Assembly: GCA_040391605.1 (NCBI GenBank)
Contig: JBEBXK010000013.1
Coordinates: 1-64,000, forward strand
DNA length: 64,000 bases
DNA from: Vulgatibacter incomptus_A
GTDB taxonomy: Bacteria; Myxococcota; Myxococcia; Myxococcales; Vulgatibacteraceae
Direction of reading: 5' to 3'
The first letter of the stretch is position 1. Each line of letters begins with the position of its first letter. The notes beneath the pieces were generated by a model, which ran no database searches, was not told the origin of the DNA, and saw only the letters and a program-made list of their open reading frames with translations. The position numbers and the translations under genes are program-made. Of this stretch, positions 16,509 through 26,324 are shown piece after piece.

Positions 16509-16883
16509 ATGAGCAAGCGCCCGACTGAAGTTCAGAAGATCCATGAATTTGTTGAAGAAATCGCGGGGACGGCATGCACGCTAAGCGGGGCCTCTCGGTC
16601 GCCAATGCGGTTACCGGCCTCGTACACAATGAGGTGCTGGCGGTTCACGCGATCGGCCTTGGCCTCGCACAGGCGCGGAGCCTCTACCGAAAGCACACGA
16701 CCAAGCAGGTCGACAGACTGCTCAGCAACACCCGGCTTTCGGTGTGGGACTTCTTCGGGCGGTGGGTACCCTACATCATTGGCCTCCAGCCGGAACTGGT
16801 CGTTGCCCTCGACTGGTGAGCACGCGCACGGTTCGCGATGGAGCAGCCGCCCGATCCTGAGCACGATCAGCGACGGAAAGTAA
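16509..16883 (+). pseudogene. IS4-type transposase, N-terminal remnant
   Basis: Two frames joined give the start of an IS4-family transposase: EVQKIHEFVEEIAG, then after a frameshift near 16570 HAKRGLSVANAVTGLVH, LAVHAIGLGLAQARSLYRKH, KQVDRLLSN, VWDFFGRWVPYIIG, and ending at VALDW, where the first catalytic Asp of the DDE triad would lie. A stop follows directly and the rest of the gene, including the other acidic residues, is absent. It therefore survives as about the first 110 codons with at least two lesions. The adjoining transposon begins 80 bases downstream, which may be what cut it off. Confidence 0.75.
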
Positions 16884-16964
16884 GAAACCCCCTCCAAGAA
16901 CTTGCTCGAAGCCCCGGAGGAGGTTCCACTCTTTTCTGCCAAGACAAGAAGAGAGGTGTGACGA

Positions 16965-17543
16965 ATGTGTCATGAGCTCCTGCGAGACGCGAGGTTCTTC
17001 GCGCTCCTCATGCAGTTTGATCGGGACCTGGCCGAGGAAGTCCGAAAATCCGGATGCCCCGCCTGCGGAGGGCCGCTTCACCGCGCCGCCTACCCCAGGA
17101 AGCCGCGGGGCGGCCCAGAGGACCTCGGCGACGACTACGACCTGCGGTTGAGCTTCTGCTGTGCGAACAGAGATTGCCGGAAGCGGGCGACGCCTCCCTC
17201 GGCTCGCTTCCAGGGGCGGAGGGTCTACCTCGGCGCCGCGGTGGTCCTGATCTCGGCCATGCTCCACGGTGCGACCCTGCCGCGGCTGGCCAGGCTCAAG
17301 GAGCTTTTCGGCGTGAGCCCTAAGACCGTCGCCCGGTGGCGATCCTGGTGGCTCGACGTCTTCGCCGAGGGATCGTTCTGGAAGGCGAAGCGCGGAAGTT
17401 TCATCCCGCCGGCGGGGGGCGAGCGGCTCCCACAGTCGATGCTCGAGCGGTTTCTCGGCAGCGATCGCGAGCGACTCTCGGCGCTTCTTCGTTTCATCGC
17501 GCCGATCACCACCGCAACCGCTGGAGGCGTCATGGCTTTTTGA
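16965..17543 (+). CDS. Transposon-associated zinc-ribbon / helix-turn-helix protein
   Basis: 192 residues, intact. A zinc-ribbon-like set of Cys (CPACGGPL near residue 31 and CCANRDCRKR near 67) is followed by SARFQGRRVYLGAAVV and a helix-turn-helix-like LARLKELFGVSPKTVARWRSWW. The order zinc ribbon then HTH suggests recognition of transposon ends. The last codons overlap the transposase start (TGATG), pointing to translational coupling. ATG follows AGAGAGGTG. Not recognised as a named family; the assignment to the element rests on context. Confidence 0.65.
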   Translation: MCHELLRDARFFALLMQFDRDLAEEVRKSGCPACGGPLHRAAYPRKPRGGPEDLGDDYDLRLSFCCANRDCRKRATPPSARFQGRRVYLGAAVVLISAMLHGATLPRLARLKELFGVSPKTVARWRSWWLDVFAEGSFWKAKRGSFIPPAGGERLPQSMLERFLGSDRERLSALLRFIAPITTATAGGVMAF

Positions 17544-18589
17544 TGGTCGAGGTTCACCCGCAGAAGATGGCCAGGGCACATAGGCACCTCCTCCCCGTAG
17601 CGTTGCCGGGCCTCCGGAACCCGCCGCGCGGAGGCGAGGCTCGACGAGCGCGAGGTGCGCAGCTACGAGAACCCCTAAGTCAACGGCCTCTGGCACCTCG
17701 ACTTCCACCACGGCAGCCGGAAGGTCCTCACCGCCGCGGGCGAGTGGGTCCAGCCATACCTCCTCGGGATCCTCGACGACCACTCCCGGATCGCATGTCA
17801 CCTCCAGTGGTATCTCGCAGAGACCGCCGAGAACCTCATCCACGGCCTGCCGCAGGCGATCCAGAAGCGCCAGTGCCCCCGGATGCTGCTCACCGACAAC
17901 GGTGGCGCGATGATCGCCGCCGAGACCCAACAGGGATGCCGTCGGCTCGGGATTTTCCCGGAAACGACCCTGGCGTACAGCCCGTACCAGAACGGGAATC
18001 AAGAAGTGTTTTGGGGACAGGTCGAAGGTCGGCTCATCGCCATGCTGGAGGGGTGCAAGGAGCTCACCCTGGCCAAGCTCAACGAAGCGACGCAGGCCTG
18101 GGTCGAGCTCGAGTACAACCGCAAGGTCCACTCAGAGATCCGCGTTGAGCCCCTTCGCAGGTACCTCGACGGCAAGGATGTCGGACGCCCGAGCCCGAGC
18201 AGCGAGGAGCTCCGACTCGCCTTTCGTGGCGACGAGACGAGGAGGCAGCGCCGCAGCGACGGGACGGTGAGCATCGAGGGGCGGCGCTTCGAGATCCCCT
18301 CCCGCTACCGCCACCTGGAGCAGGTCACGGTGCGATACGCGCGGCGGGACCTGGGGAGCGTCCACCTGATCGACGGGCGCACCGACACCGTGCTCTGCGG
18401 CTCTTTCCGCTCGACAAGGAACGCAACGCAGAGGGCATTCGCGCGCCCCTCGAGCCCGGTCCAGCCGGCGAACCGGTGGCCCCGGCGGAGCCGGGGATCG
18501 CCCCCCTCCTCCAGCAGCTCATGACCGACTACGCCGCCACGGGGCTGCCGCCTGCTTACATCGCCAAGCACGAGAAGGAGAAGCCGTGA
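17543..18589 (+). pseudogene. DDE (rve-type) transposase, broken
   Basis: Reading across three frames gives an integrase-core transposase. MVEVHPQKMARAHRHL starts at the overlap with the upstream gene; a frameshift before 17640 leads into LDEREVRSYENP, then an in-frame TAA (17676), then GLWHLDFHHG (first catalytic Asp), LLTDNGGAM (second Asp), SPYQNGNQEVFWGQVE (catalytic Glu) and a C-terminal SH3-like block (GTVSIEGRRFEIPSRYRHLEQ). Near 18400 another shift moves into LFPLDKERNAEG, which continues to YIAKHEKEKP and a TGA overlapping the ATPase start. The DDE residues survive but the chain is interrupted at least three times, so it is inactive unless recoded. Confidence 0.8.
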
Positions 18590-19431
18590 ACAAGAAGCTC
18601 TTGTCGCTCTATGGTCTTAAGTGGAACCCATTCTCACCTGATGTCCCGACCGAGTCACTGGTCGTCACCGGGCCGATCGAGAACTTCTGCTGGCGGGTGG
18701 AGAACCTCGCCCGGGAGGGCGGCTTCGCCCTCGTCTCCGGCGAGCCCGGCGCCGGGAAGTCCGTCGCCCTGCGGATCCTCAACGACCGCCTCTCCGGGAT
18801 CCGCGACCTCAAGGTCGGGATCCTCTCCCGGCCGCAGACCGGCCTCGCCGACATGTACCGGGAGCTGGGCGATCTGTTCGGCGTGCAACTCGCGGCCCAC
18901 AACCGGTGGGCAGGCTCGAAGGTGCTGCGCGAACGGTGGCAGGCTCATGTCGACGCGGCGCTCTTCCGCCCGGTGCTGATCGTCGACGAGGCGCAGGAGA
19001 TGATCCCGATCGTTCTCAACGAGCTGCGCCTCCTCTGCAGCACCCGGCTCGACTCGAACCAGCTCCTGACCACGATCCTCGGAGGCGACGCGCGTCTCGG
19101 TGGGAAGCTCCGCACCGAGGATCTGCTGCCTCTCGCCAGCCGGGTGCGGGTCCGGCTGACGCTCGAGCGGGCGACGCCTGCGGAGCTGTTCGAGCGCCTC
19201 GTCCACGCCCTCACCAAGGCCGGCAACGCCAACCTGATGACCGACGAGTTGATGCAAACGATCTGCGAGCACGCGACGGGCAACCACCGGGCGCTGATGG
19301 TGATGGCCGGCGAGTTGCTCGCGGCCGGAGCTCAGCGGGAGCTGACGCGCCTCGACGAAAAGCTCTTCCTCGAGCTCTTCGCCGCACCGCAAACGCCGCT
19401 CGCGAAGGCAGCGGCGAGCCGCCGTAGGTGA
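18586..19431 (+). CDS. AAA ATPase, ExeA/MuB/TniB type
   Basis: 281 residues, intact. GEPGAGKS (Walker A, about residue 53), LIVDEAQEM (Walker B), then LLCSTRLDSNQLLTTILGGD with the sensor-1 Asn/Thr region and ASRVRVRLTLERA, the ExeA/TniB-family tail. FSPDVP near the N-terminus (NPFSPDVP) is also typical. In transposons such ATPases choose the target and activate the transposase. GTG start overlaps the transposase stop; its own stop overlaps the next GTG, so all four genes form one translational unit. Confidence 0.85.
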   Translation: MNKKLLSLYGLKWNPFSPDVPTESLVVTGPIENFCWRVENLAREGGFALVSGEPGAGKSVALRILNDRLSGIRDLKVGILSRPQTGLADMYRELGDLFGVQLAAHNRWAGSKVLRERWQAHVDAALFRPVLIVDEAQEMIPIVLNELRLLCSTRLDSNQLLTTILGGDARLGGKLRTEDLLPLASRVRVRLTLERATPAELFERLVHALTKAGNANLMTDELMQTICEHATGNHRALMVMAGELLAAGAQRELTRLDEKLFLELFAAPQTPLAKAAASRRR

Positions 19432-20368
19432 GCCTCCTGCCCGTGCAGCCCGCCCACGCGATCGCCGCCGCCGCTGGAGCAACGGTGGCTGATCGAGGGT
19501 CTCTGGGCCGATCAGGCCGTCGGGATCGTCGGCGGCGAGCCCAAGTGCTGCAAGTCCTTCCTCGCCCTCGACATGGCGGTTGCCGTCGCCGGCGGCGTGC
19601 CTTGCCTGCGCGGCTTTCCAGTCGTGAGTCCGGGGAGGGTGCTCGTCTTCCCCGCCGAAGACGCGCTCCACATCGTACGGCGCAGGCTCGATGGGATCTG
19701 CGCCGCGGCCGGCGTCGATCTCGAGAGCCTCGACCTACACGTGATCACCGCTCCGACCATTCGACTCGATCTCGAGGAGGACCGATCCCGACTGCGGGAG
19801 ACGGTGGCAGCGCTCCAACCCAGACTGCTGATCCTCGATCCGTTCGTGCGCCTCCACCGTATCGACGAGAACATCTCAGGAGCGGTCGCGCTCCTGCTCG
19901 CATTCCTCCGCGATCTCCAGCGCCAGCATCAAGTCTCGGTCGTGGTCGTCCACCATGCTCGGAAGGGCGCGGGGAAGGCGCGAGCGGGGCAGGCACTACG
20001 AGGCTCGTCGGAGTTCCACGCCTGGGGCGACTCCAACCTCTACATGCGCCGCATCGGCGAGCAGCTCACAGCACCGAGCGGGGGAGTCGGTTCCTGCGAT
20101 CCCGCTGCAGCTCAAGTCCGAGGGCGCCTCCTTGGCTCTGGGCCTCGCGGAGCTCGACGCCGCATCCGTCGCCGCTGCCAACGTCGAGCCGTCGCTCCAG
20201 GACCGCATCGAGAGCGCTCTCACGGCTGCGGGCAACCCGATGACCGTGGCTGCGCTCCAGAAGGTCTGCCGGGTCAGAACCGCCACGCTCTGCGCCGTCC
20301 TCGCCGACCTGGTGGAGCAGCAGCGCGTCGTGAAAACGACGACCGGCTATCGGGCAGCTCCGAAGTAG
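19428..20368 (+). pseudogene. RepA-like AAA ATPase (AAA_25 type), frameshifted
   Basis: The GTG start overlaps the previous stop and gives VSLLPVQPAHAI; near 19475 the frame shifts to RWLIEGLWADQAVGIVGGEP, through DMAVAVAGGVPCLRGF, RVLVFPAEDALHIVRRRL, LLILDPFVRLHR (Walker B) and VVVVHHARKG, and near 20085 it shifts again to IPLQLKSEGASLALGLAEL and a winged-helix-like end (AALQKVCRVRTATLCAVLADLVEQ). This is the RepA-like helicase/ATPase family. The P-loop reads GGEPKCCKS, with Cys in place of the usual Gly before Lys-Ser. Confidence 0.75.
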
Positions 20369-20394
20369 GGCCGTAACCGTTCACGTCTTTCGAG

Positions 20395-21690
20395 CTAAGC
20401 TGCCGCCTCTGCCGAAGGCGCCGAGGGCAGCAGGATGCGCTCGGCGTAGCGGCTGCCAGTCTCGCTGTCTGTTCCGAAACAACTCTTTCTCCAGAGCACC
20501 ACCCGTCGCAGGTCCCGCTCGGCCAAGTTGTTCGTGGGTTCGATCCCTTCGACGTCAACGAACGTCCAGAGAGCCGACTCGACCGAAAGAATCTTCTGGC
20601 ACATTCCAACACCTTGCCGTCCGAGCACACCTCTCCCTCGACGAGAAGCTTGCCCACTCGGCGCTTCACCGCTTTCATCCTGTGCTGGAATCGTACCCGG
20701 GGGAGGGTTCCGTCTCTGACCTGGGACCACCACTTGAATATCCGTTTGGTCTCGGTCAGCAGTTGGGTGCCGATCCTGCCCCCTGGCCCATCGAGCTCCG
20801 ACAACCCCTTGAAGTCACGCTTCAGGTGCGCCCAGCAGACCTGCCGCTGCTCCAACGGTATCCACGTGTAGGCCGACCGGCGGTCGCTGGACACGATGCC
20901 ATGGAAATGTTCGCCGACGAGATCCTTGGCGGCCTCCTGCTACGGCTGCGCGAAATGGTGAAGACTGCAACGAGGGCGTCGTGGCGATCCAGAGCCAAGC
21001 CCGTTGCGTTCCCTCTCGCCACCCGGTTTCGTCCAGGTTGGCGGAGGGTTGGGCGCGGACATATTCGCGCGCCTCCTCGACCGCAGGCGCGAGGGCCTCG
21101 GAGAGGATCGCTTCCGACTTGCTGATCGAGCCGACCGCCATATCGACGCCTAGGACGTCGGACGTGAACTCTCTTGCGCCTCGTTTCGAGACACCAAACT
21201 GCCGGTCAGGAGGGTGACGATGGAGCGCAGCCTCGGCCCAAAGGCCCCTTGCGGAAGACCAGGAGGCTCCGGCGCCTTCGTCACCGTGCCGCAATCCGGG
21301 CAGAAGAGAGAATGGTACTGGATCTCGGTGACGTGCGGCGACACCGGGGGAAGCTCGATGATCTGCCGTCGACGCGGGTTGGGATCGTCACCGCACAGCT
21401 TCTTGTCGCAGCAGCCGCACCTCTCGGGGCGAGCGTCGATGAGCTTTTCGACCTTATCGAGGGGGAGGAGGCTTCGACGGTTTCCCTTGGCCGGGTTGGC
21501 CACCGCGGCGGCGACCCGTCGGCTTCTTCGGCTCTCGCGCAACACCCGGTCCATCCGAGGATGGAGGCTTCGAGGAATTCGACGAGTCCATGCCCAGCCG
21601 TGCCCTCAACTCGCGGTTCTCCGCGAGGAGCTGCGCCACGAGGCGCTCCAGCTCTGCGATGCGCTGGTCTCTGGGATCGGCGGGCTGCAC
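20395..21690 (-). pseudogene. IS66-family transposase (TnpC), multiply frameshifted
   Basis: Four frames joined in order reproduce an IS66 transposase: coiled-coil RIAELERLVAQLLAENRELR, then SSNSSKPPSSDGP; after a shift the zinc-binding CGCCDKKLCGDD and FCPDCGTVTK; after another shift FGVSKRGAREF, GSISKSEAILSEAL and NLDETGWR (first Asp); then VSSDRRSAY (second Asp), CWAHLKRDF; and finally GIEPTNNLAERDLRR (Glu). Frame breaks lie near 21460, 21180, 20950 and 20600. The DDE residues remain but the gene cannot be translated as one chain. The accessory tnpA and tnpB genes of a complete IS66 element are absent. Confidence 0.85.
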
Positions 21691-21697
21691 ACCCAGG

Positions 21698-22665
21698 TTA
21701 GATCAGGATCCGATCCACTTGCCGATCCCCTCCCGGGCGAGCGCCCTGTGGAACCCCGTGAACGCTTACGAGCCAAATTTCGTCGCGGGGGTCGGAGCTC
21801 GCGAAGACCCGCCTCATCACGAACTTCGCGGACAGCGTCTCTCGCGTGCCCTCTCGCCAGGTGCAGCGGCGGAAGGCGCCCTCGCCCTGGAGTCGCATAG
21901 CGAGGTCTTTCACGCTGATCTGCACGCTGTCGACGTCGACCCTCTCCGGCACGGTCAACACGGCGGTCTGGGGCTGGGCGCCGACGGCGTAGTGCAAGCC
22001 CAGCTTGCGGATCTCGCGCCGAAAATCGGTCGAGCTGCCGTAGCCCGCGTCGGCGAGGACCACCCCGGGGGGACTCCGTGGTCCAGCGCACGGCGGACCA
22101 TGTCGAGCGCCAACTCAGGCTTGGTCTTGAACCGGACGGAATCAGGGATTCGTGCCTCCGACCGACGGTTGGGGTCGTCCAGCCAGCTTTCGGGCAGATA
22201 GAGCTCGAAGTCGATCGGCAGGTGCTCGGTCTCCGTGGCGACGGCGAGACTCACGCCGATCTGGCAGTTGGTGATCTTGCCTGCGGAACCTGTGTACTGC
22301 CTCTGCACCCCTACCGAATGCTTACCCTGCTTCAGGAATCCGGTGTCGTCCAGGATCCAGGCGACCACCGGCTCGCGCTCGGTCATCGCCGCGAGGGCGT
22401 GATCGGCGGCAACCCGGCGCACCTCGGCGTCGCTCCAGTTCGCGTTCGTGAAGTGCAGGAGCCGCTGATGGACTGCGTCTATGCGCGCCGGGTCGGGGCA
22501 GGCACGAGCGGCGATGGGCTCGACGCTCTTGCGTTCACCATCGCCGAGCAGCCCCATCGCGTACATGGCGAACGAGCCGCGTCAGGAGTCGTTGCCGAGC
22601 GCGCTCCCGATGGAGTCGAAGTAGCTCTCGAGCCGCTGCTGGCCAGCAGAATCAAGAAAGACCAT
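21698..22665 (-). pseudogene. IS701-family transposase, interrupted and truncated
   Basis: Starts MVFLDSAGQQRLESYFDS and continues to ALGNDS, where a TGA interrupts (an intact copy would read into RGSFAMYAMGLLGDGER). Then ESWLDDPNRR and WILDDTGFLKQGKHSVGVQRQY (a catalytic Asp region), NCQIGVSLAV, a frameshift near 22060, VLADAGYGSSTDFRREI (second Asp) and YAVGAQPQTAVL. The chain stops at the junction with the IS66 remnant, so the C-terminal part with the catalytic Glu is missing. One nonsense codon, one shift and a truncation. Confidence 0.85.
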
Positions 22666-22993
22666 GGTCAGCGTAGATCACGGACGGGCGATCTCGGCAA
22701 GCGACTTTATGTGGAAACTCCGCAAGCGATCGATCTTTCTGGCCTTTCAGGCGCCGAGATCCGGAGGGTTCATTCCTTACGCAGTAGTGTTAATTGGGTT
22801 CTCGCTCGTTCTTCAATTCCTCGAGGGCCGGTTGGCGGGGGCGAGCGAAACTCGTCACCGGCCCGTGCTAGAACGGATCAGGTTTGAGACAACATTGACA
22901 GAGAGTAAATACTATGGTCGGCTTTCGCCCGTCCATATCCCCGTCGAACCGCGTCGATCGGAGGCGGAGGTGCGTGGTGGGACAGGAGGAACC
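22666..22993. other. Leader region of the Kazal/RCC1 gene
   Basis: About 330 bases between the IS701 remnant and the next start, visibly richer in A/T than the rest. An exact TTGACA (22895-22900) is present, but the nearest -10-like word (TACTAT) is only about ten bases away, so a standard sigma70 promoter is not supported. An open frame crosses this stretch but has no ribosome-binding site. The AGGAGGA before the Kazal gene start is clear. Confidence 0.35.
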
Positions 22994-25900
22994 ATGAGAC
23001 CTACGTGCCTGATGTGGCTGCTTCGATGCGCGGTCGTCGCCTCGCTCCTACTCACCGGTTGCTCGGAGCGGGGATCGTCCTCCACCGAAATCGGAACCCT
23101 GTCGTCGGCCGTTACTCTCCCAGAGTGCTCCGAGGACTGCGGCTGGGCTTGCGAGCCCGTCTGCGGCGACGACGGCGTCACCTACCAGAACGAGTGCATC
23201 CCGGATTGCCTGGGGATCGGTGTCGCCCGTGAAGGGATCTGTTCTGAAGAGCCGGAATGCTCCAATTGTCCGTGCCCGGCGGTCTGTGAGCCCGTTTGCG
23301 GGAGCGACGGCATGACCTACGACAACGCGTGCAAGGCAGAGAAATGTGTGGGCGTCTCGATCGAGCACGCCGGCGCCTGCTACGGCGACCAGGACACCTG
23401 CGTGGAGGCGAACGAGCGTTGCGGATGTAACAGCATCGAGTGCAGTCCCGTCTGCGGCGAGGACGGGCAGACCTACGAAAGCGAGTGCAAGGCTGCGTGC
23501 GAGGGAGTTGGGATCCTTCACGAAGGCGGTTGCCTCGACCCGTTCGAGTGCTCCTGCCCCGAAAGCTGTGAGCCCGTCTGCGGCGTGGACGGGCTCACCT
23601 ACCACAACGAGTGCCTCGCCAGTCTGGTCCCAGTAGACGTCCTCCACGAGGGCCCCTGCGAAGTGGAGACGGCCCCCTGCAAGACCTGCGATTGCTCGCC
23701 CGAGTGCCTTCCCGTCTGCGGTGTAGACGGAAGGACCTACGACAACGAGTGCAGGGCCACGCAGTGCGCCGGCGTGGACATCGCCGACTATGCACCCTGC
23801 CCATCGGATCCCTCGTCCTGCGAGGTAGCGATGGAAATGTGTGGCTGTGATACTCTGGAGTGCAAACCCGTTTGTGGAATGGATGGGAGGACCTACGACA
23901 ACGAATGCATCCCCTCCTGCGAGGGTATCGGCATCAGTCACGCCGGCGAATGCACCCATGAAGACTACGTCTGCGACTGCGGCTGCCCGGACGAGTGCGC
24001 GCCGGTCTGCGGGGCCGACGGTCGGACCTATGTCAACGGCTGCACGGCCGATTGTGCGAACGTAAGATTCACGGAAGGCGCCTGCTCTTGGGATCCGATG
24101 AAGTGCCCAACGTACACGGCGTCTCCGCCCCGGATCGCGGTGGGCTTGGGACATTCGCTCGAGGTGGACGCGACCGGACAGGCCTGGAAATGGGGAGTAA
24201 ACTTCTACGACACGCTACGAGGCGTAGCCACAGAGCGATTGCTTCCGGTACGGATTCAAGGGATGACCAACGCGGTTAGTGTAGCCGCCTGCCATTCATA
24301 TTCGATGGTGCTGCGTGCTGACGGGACGGTCTGGGCATGGGGTTTTTACCCGTTCGGCCTTGGGAACGGCAGCGCGACTCCGATTCAGATTCCAAATCTC
24401 GAGGACGTGATCGAGGTGAAGTGCAGCCTTTCCCATGCGCTGGCCCTGCGGGCCGACGGGACCGTCTGGGCGTGGGGGTATAACGCCATAGGCGCTTTGG
24501 GAGACGGTACCACCATCGATCGGGACGTCCCGGTGCGGGTGCTTGGGCTGAGCGGCGTGGTGTCCGTTGCGGCTGGCGCTGGGCCCACAGGAGGCCCGCC
24601 CTACCACGATGGATTCGGCCACTCGCTGGCGTTGCGGGCCGACGGCACCGTCTGGGCCTGGGGGAACAATTTCTCTGGCCAACTCGGTGACGCCACGCGG
24701 ATGGATCAGCTCCTCCCGGTTCAGGTATCCCAGCTGACGAACGTGGTCCGGATTGCAGCAGGCTGGGGCCATTCGCTTGCGGTTGACGAGAACGGAGTGG
24801 CCTTCAGCTGGGGGTTGAACCAGTGGGGAGAACTGGGTGACGGAACCGCCATCGACAGGGACAATCCGGTGCAGGTCCAAGGCCTCCGCGACGTCCGGGA
24901 CGTCGCGGCCGGGTGTGGGAATTCCTTCGCCGTTCGCAGGGACGGGACCGTTTGGTCTTGGGGAACGAGCGTGCATGGAGCGCTTGGCCTCGGGTGGTCG
25001 GTCTTATCGAGCAGGACCCCGGTCCAGGTGCCGGGGCTGACCGACATTGAGGAGATCGTTGCCATGACTGAATGTGAAGACCCCACGACGTTGGCAAGGC
25101 GATCCGACGGCACGATCTGGGCATGGGGCGCCAACAAAGGCCGCCTCGGGAACGGGTCGCGCGAAGACCGCAGTCTTCCCGGCGGTGTGGTCCGCGTGGC
25201 AGTCACGGCCGGCGCCAACAGTTCGCACGCCTGGCGGTCGGACGGCCCCGCTTGGGGATGGGGTTACAACAGCGATGGGTCCGTGGGTGACGGAACCCTC
25301 GTCGCGCGCGTCCGCCCCACGCCGGTCCCCGGGATGGGCGACACCTATAAGTTGGCTTCCGGCGCCGGCTCGTTCGACTTGCTGGGGCTTCGGACGGACC
25401 GGACACCCTGGTCCTGGGGGGCGAACGGTGGCAACTGGCCAGCACCGGTATCTGGGCTGCTCGACGTCGATGACATCGATGCCGGAGGGACCCACTCGTT
25501 GGCCGCGGATAGAGGGGGGTGGCCCGGTTTCAACTCCAGTCGTCGTCTGTGGTCCTGGGGTGACAATCAATTCGGCCAGCTCGGCATCGGCACCACGAGC
25601 GGTCGCACCTCCCCAGGGCTAGTTCCGGGCATCCTTGGGGTCCATGCATTCGCGGCCGGCGAGCGCCACTCATTGGCAATCCATGGGAATGGGTTCGTGA
25701 GCGCCTGGGGCGACAACTCGTTCGGCCAACTCGGGGACGGCACCACGACCAGCCGTCTCTCGCCGGTCCAGATTCCTGGGTTCCGGTTGGGAGGCCCAAT
25801 CCAATTCGGCCGCGTGGGCAGCGTGGCCGCAGGTTCGCGGCATTCACTCGGCCTCTACGATGGAGAGGTTTGGGCCTGGGGCGACAACACCTCCGGGCAG

Positions 25901-26266
25901 ATCGGGGACGGGACCCTCCTCCTTCGCAAATCGCCGGTACCGGTGATGGGACTGGGCCACGTACAGGCGGTCGCCGCAGGCTCCAGCCATTCGATGGCGC
26001 TCGCGGAGGACGGGACGGTCTGGACCTGGGGCTCCAATGGCTACGGACAGCTCGGTGACGGAACCACTGTCGACCGCGTGGTGCCGGTACAGGTGCCGGG
26101 CCTCAGCCAGGTGGTCATGGTGGCGGCCGGAGACGAACACACGCTCGCCGTGCGCTTCGATGGAACGATCTGGGCCTGGGGCCGGAACGACCTCGGGCAG
26201 CTCGGCGACGGGACGATTCCCGGGACGATTGCCGCTCGTCTCGTCCCGGTTCAGATCTACTACTGA
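22994..26266 (+). CDS. Lipoprotein with seven Kazal domains and fourteen RCC1 repeats
   Basis: 1090 residues. MRPTCLMWLLRCAVVASLLLTGC is a lipoprotein signal with lipobox LTGC; AGGAGGA precedes the ATG. Residues about 35-375 contain seven Kazal-type inhibitor domains, each marked by C-x-PVCG-x-DG-x-TY-x-(N/S)-x-C with further Cys before and after; the core words are CEPVCGDDGVTY, CEPVCGSDGMTY, CSPVCGEDGQTY, CEPVCGVDGLTY, CLPVCGVDGRTY, CKPVCGMDGRTY and CAPVCGADGRTY. Residues 380-1090 contain fourteen RCC1 repeats (WAWG.N..GQLGDG), enough for two seven-blade propellers. Kazal domains normally inhibit serine proteases; the residues at the P1 position vary between the copies, suggesting several targets. 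Cell-surface protection or prey/host interaction is inference. Confidence 0.9.
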   Translation: MRPTCLMWLLRCAVVASLLLTGCSERGSSSTEIGTLSSAVTLPECSEDCGWACEPVCGDDGVTYQNECIPDCLGIGVAREGICSEEPECSNCPCPAVCEPVCGSDGMTYDNACKAEKCVGVSIEHAGACYGDQDTCVEANERCGCNSIECSPVCGEDGQTYESECKAACEGVGILHEGGCLDPFECSCPESCEPVCGVDGLTYHNECLASLVPVDVLHEGPCEVETAPCKTCDCSPECLPVCGVDGRTYDNECRATQCAGVDIADYAPCPSDPSSCEVAMEMCGCDTLECKPVCGMDGRTYDNECIPSCEGIGISHAGECTHEDYVCDCGCPDECAPVCGADGRTYVNGCTADCANVRFTEGACSWDPMKCPTYTASPPRIAVGLGHSLEVDATGQAWKWGVNFYDTLRGVATERLLPVRIQGMTNAVSVAACHSYSMVLRADGTVWAWGFYPFGLGNGSATPIQIPNLEDVIEVKCSLSHALALRADGTVWAWGYNAIGALGDGTTIDRDVPVRVLGLSGVVSVAAGAGPTGGPPYHDGFGHSLALRADGTVWAWGNNFSGQLGDATRMDQLLPVQVSQLTNVVRIAAGWGHSLAVDENGVAFSWGLNQWGELGDGTAIDRDNPVQVQGLRDVRDVAAGCGNSFAVRRDGTVWSWGTSVHGALGLGWSVLSSRTPVQVPGLTDIEEIVAMTECEDPTTLARRSDGTIWAWGANKGRLGNGSREDRSLPGGVVRVAVTAGANSSHAWRSDGPAWGWGYNSDGSVGDGTLVARVRPTPVPGMGDTYKLASGAGSFDLLGLRTDRTPWSWGANGGNWPAPVSGLLDVDDIDAGGTHSLAADRGGWPGFNSSRRLWSWGDNQFGQLGIGTTSGRTSPGLVPGILGVHAFAAGERHSLAIHGNGFVSAWGDNSFGQLGDGTTTSRLSPVQIPGFRLGGPIQFGRVGSVAAGSRHSLGLYDGEVWAWGDNTSGQIGDGTLLLRKSPVPVMGLGHVQAVAAGSSHSMALAEDGTVWTWGSNGYGQLGDGTTVDRVVPVQVPGLSQVVMVAAGDEHTLAVRFDGTIWAWGRNDLGQLGDGTIPGTIAARLVPVQIYY

Positions 26267-26295
26267 CGGTCGTCGCACGCAGCATGCACGGAAAT

Positions 26296-26324
26296 CCTGC
26301 GGCGAGCTTCCCGCTCGCCGCAGG
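26296..26324 (+). terminator. Hairpin after the Kazal/RCC1 gene
   Basis: Perfect 12-bp stem CCTGCGGCGAGC / GCTCGCCGCAGG with a five-base loop, 30 bases after the stop. It is followed by G-rich sequence and not by a U tract, so factor-dependent or weak termination is possible. Confidence 0.55.

Larger units (their letters stand above)
16965..20368 (+). mobile_element. Four-gene transposon of Mu/Tn552-like logic, decayed
   Basis: Four genes on one strand in overlapping order: zinc-ribbon protein, DDE transposase (TGATG junction), MuB/ExeA-type AAA ATPase (GTGA junction) and RepA-type AAA ATPase (GTGA junction). The transposase/ATPase pairing is that of Mu- and Tn552-like elements. The transposase and RepA-like genes carry frameshifts or a stop, whereas the first and third genes are intact. 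Terminal inverted repeats and target-site duplications were looked for by eye and not found, so limits are those of the genes. Flanked by remnants of other elements. Confidence 0.7.

Noticed and set aside
22895..22920. TTGACA with TACTAT as a promoter of the Kazal gene.
   Set aside because: The spacing is only about ten bases, far from the 16-18 needed.
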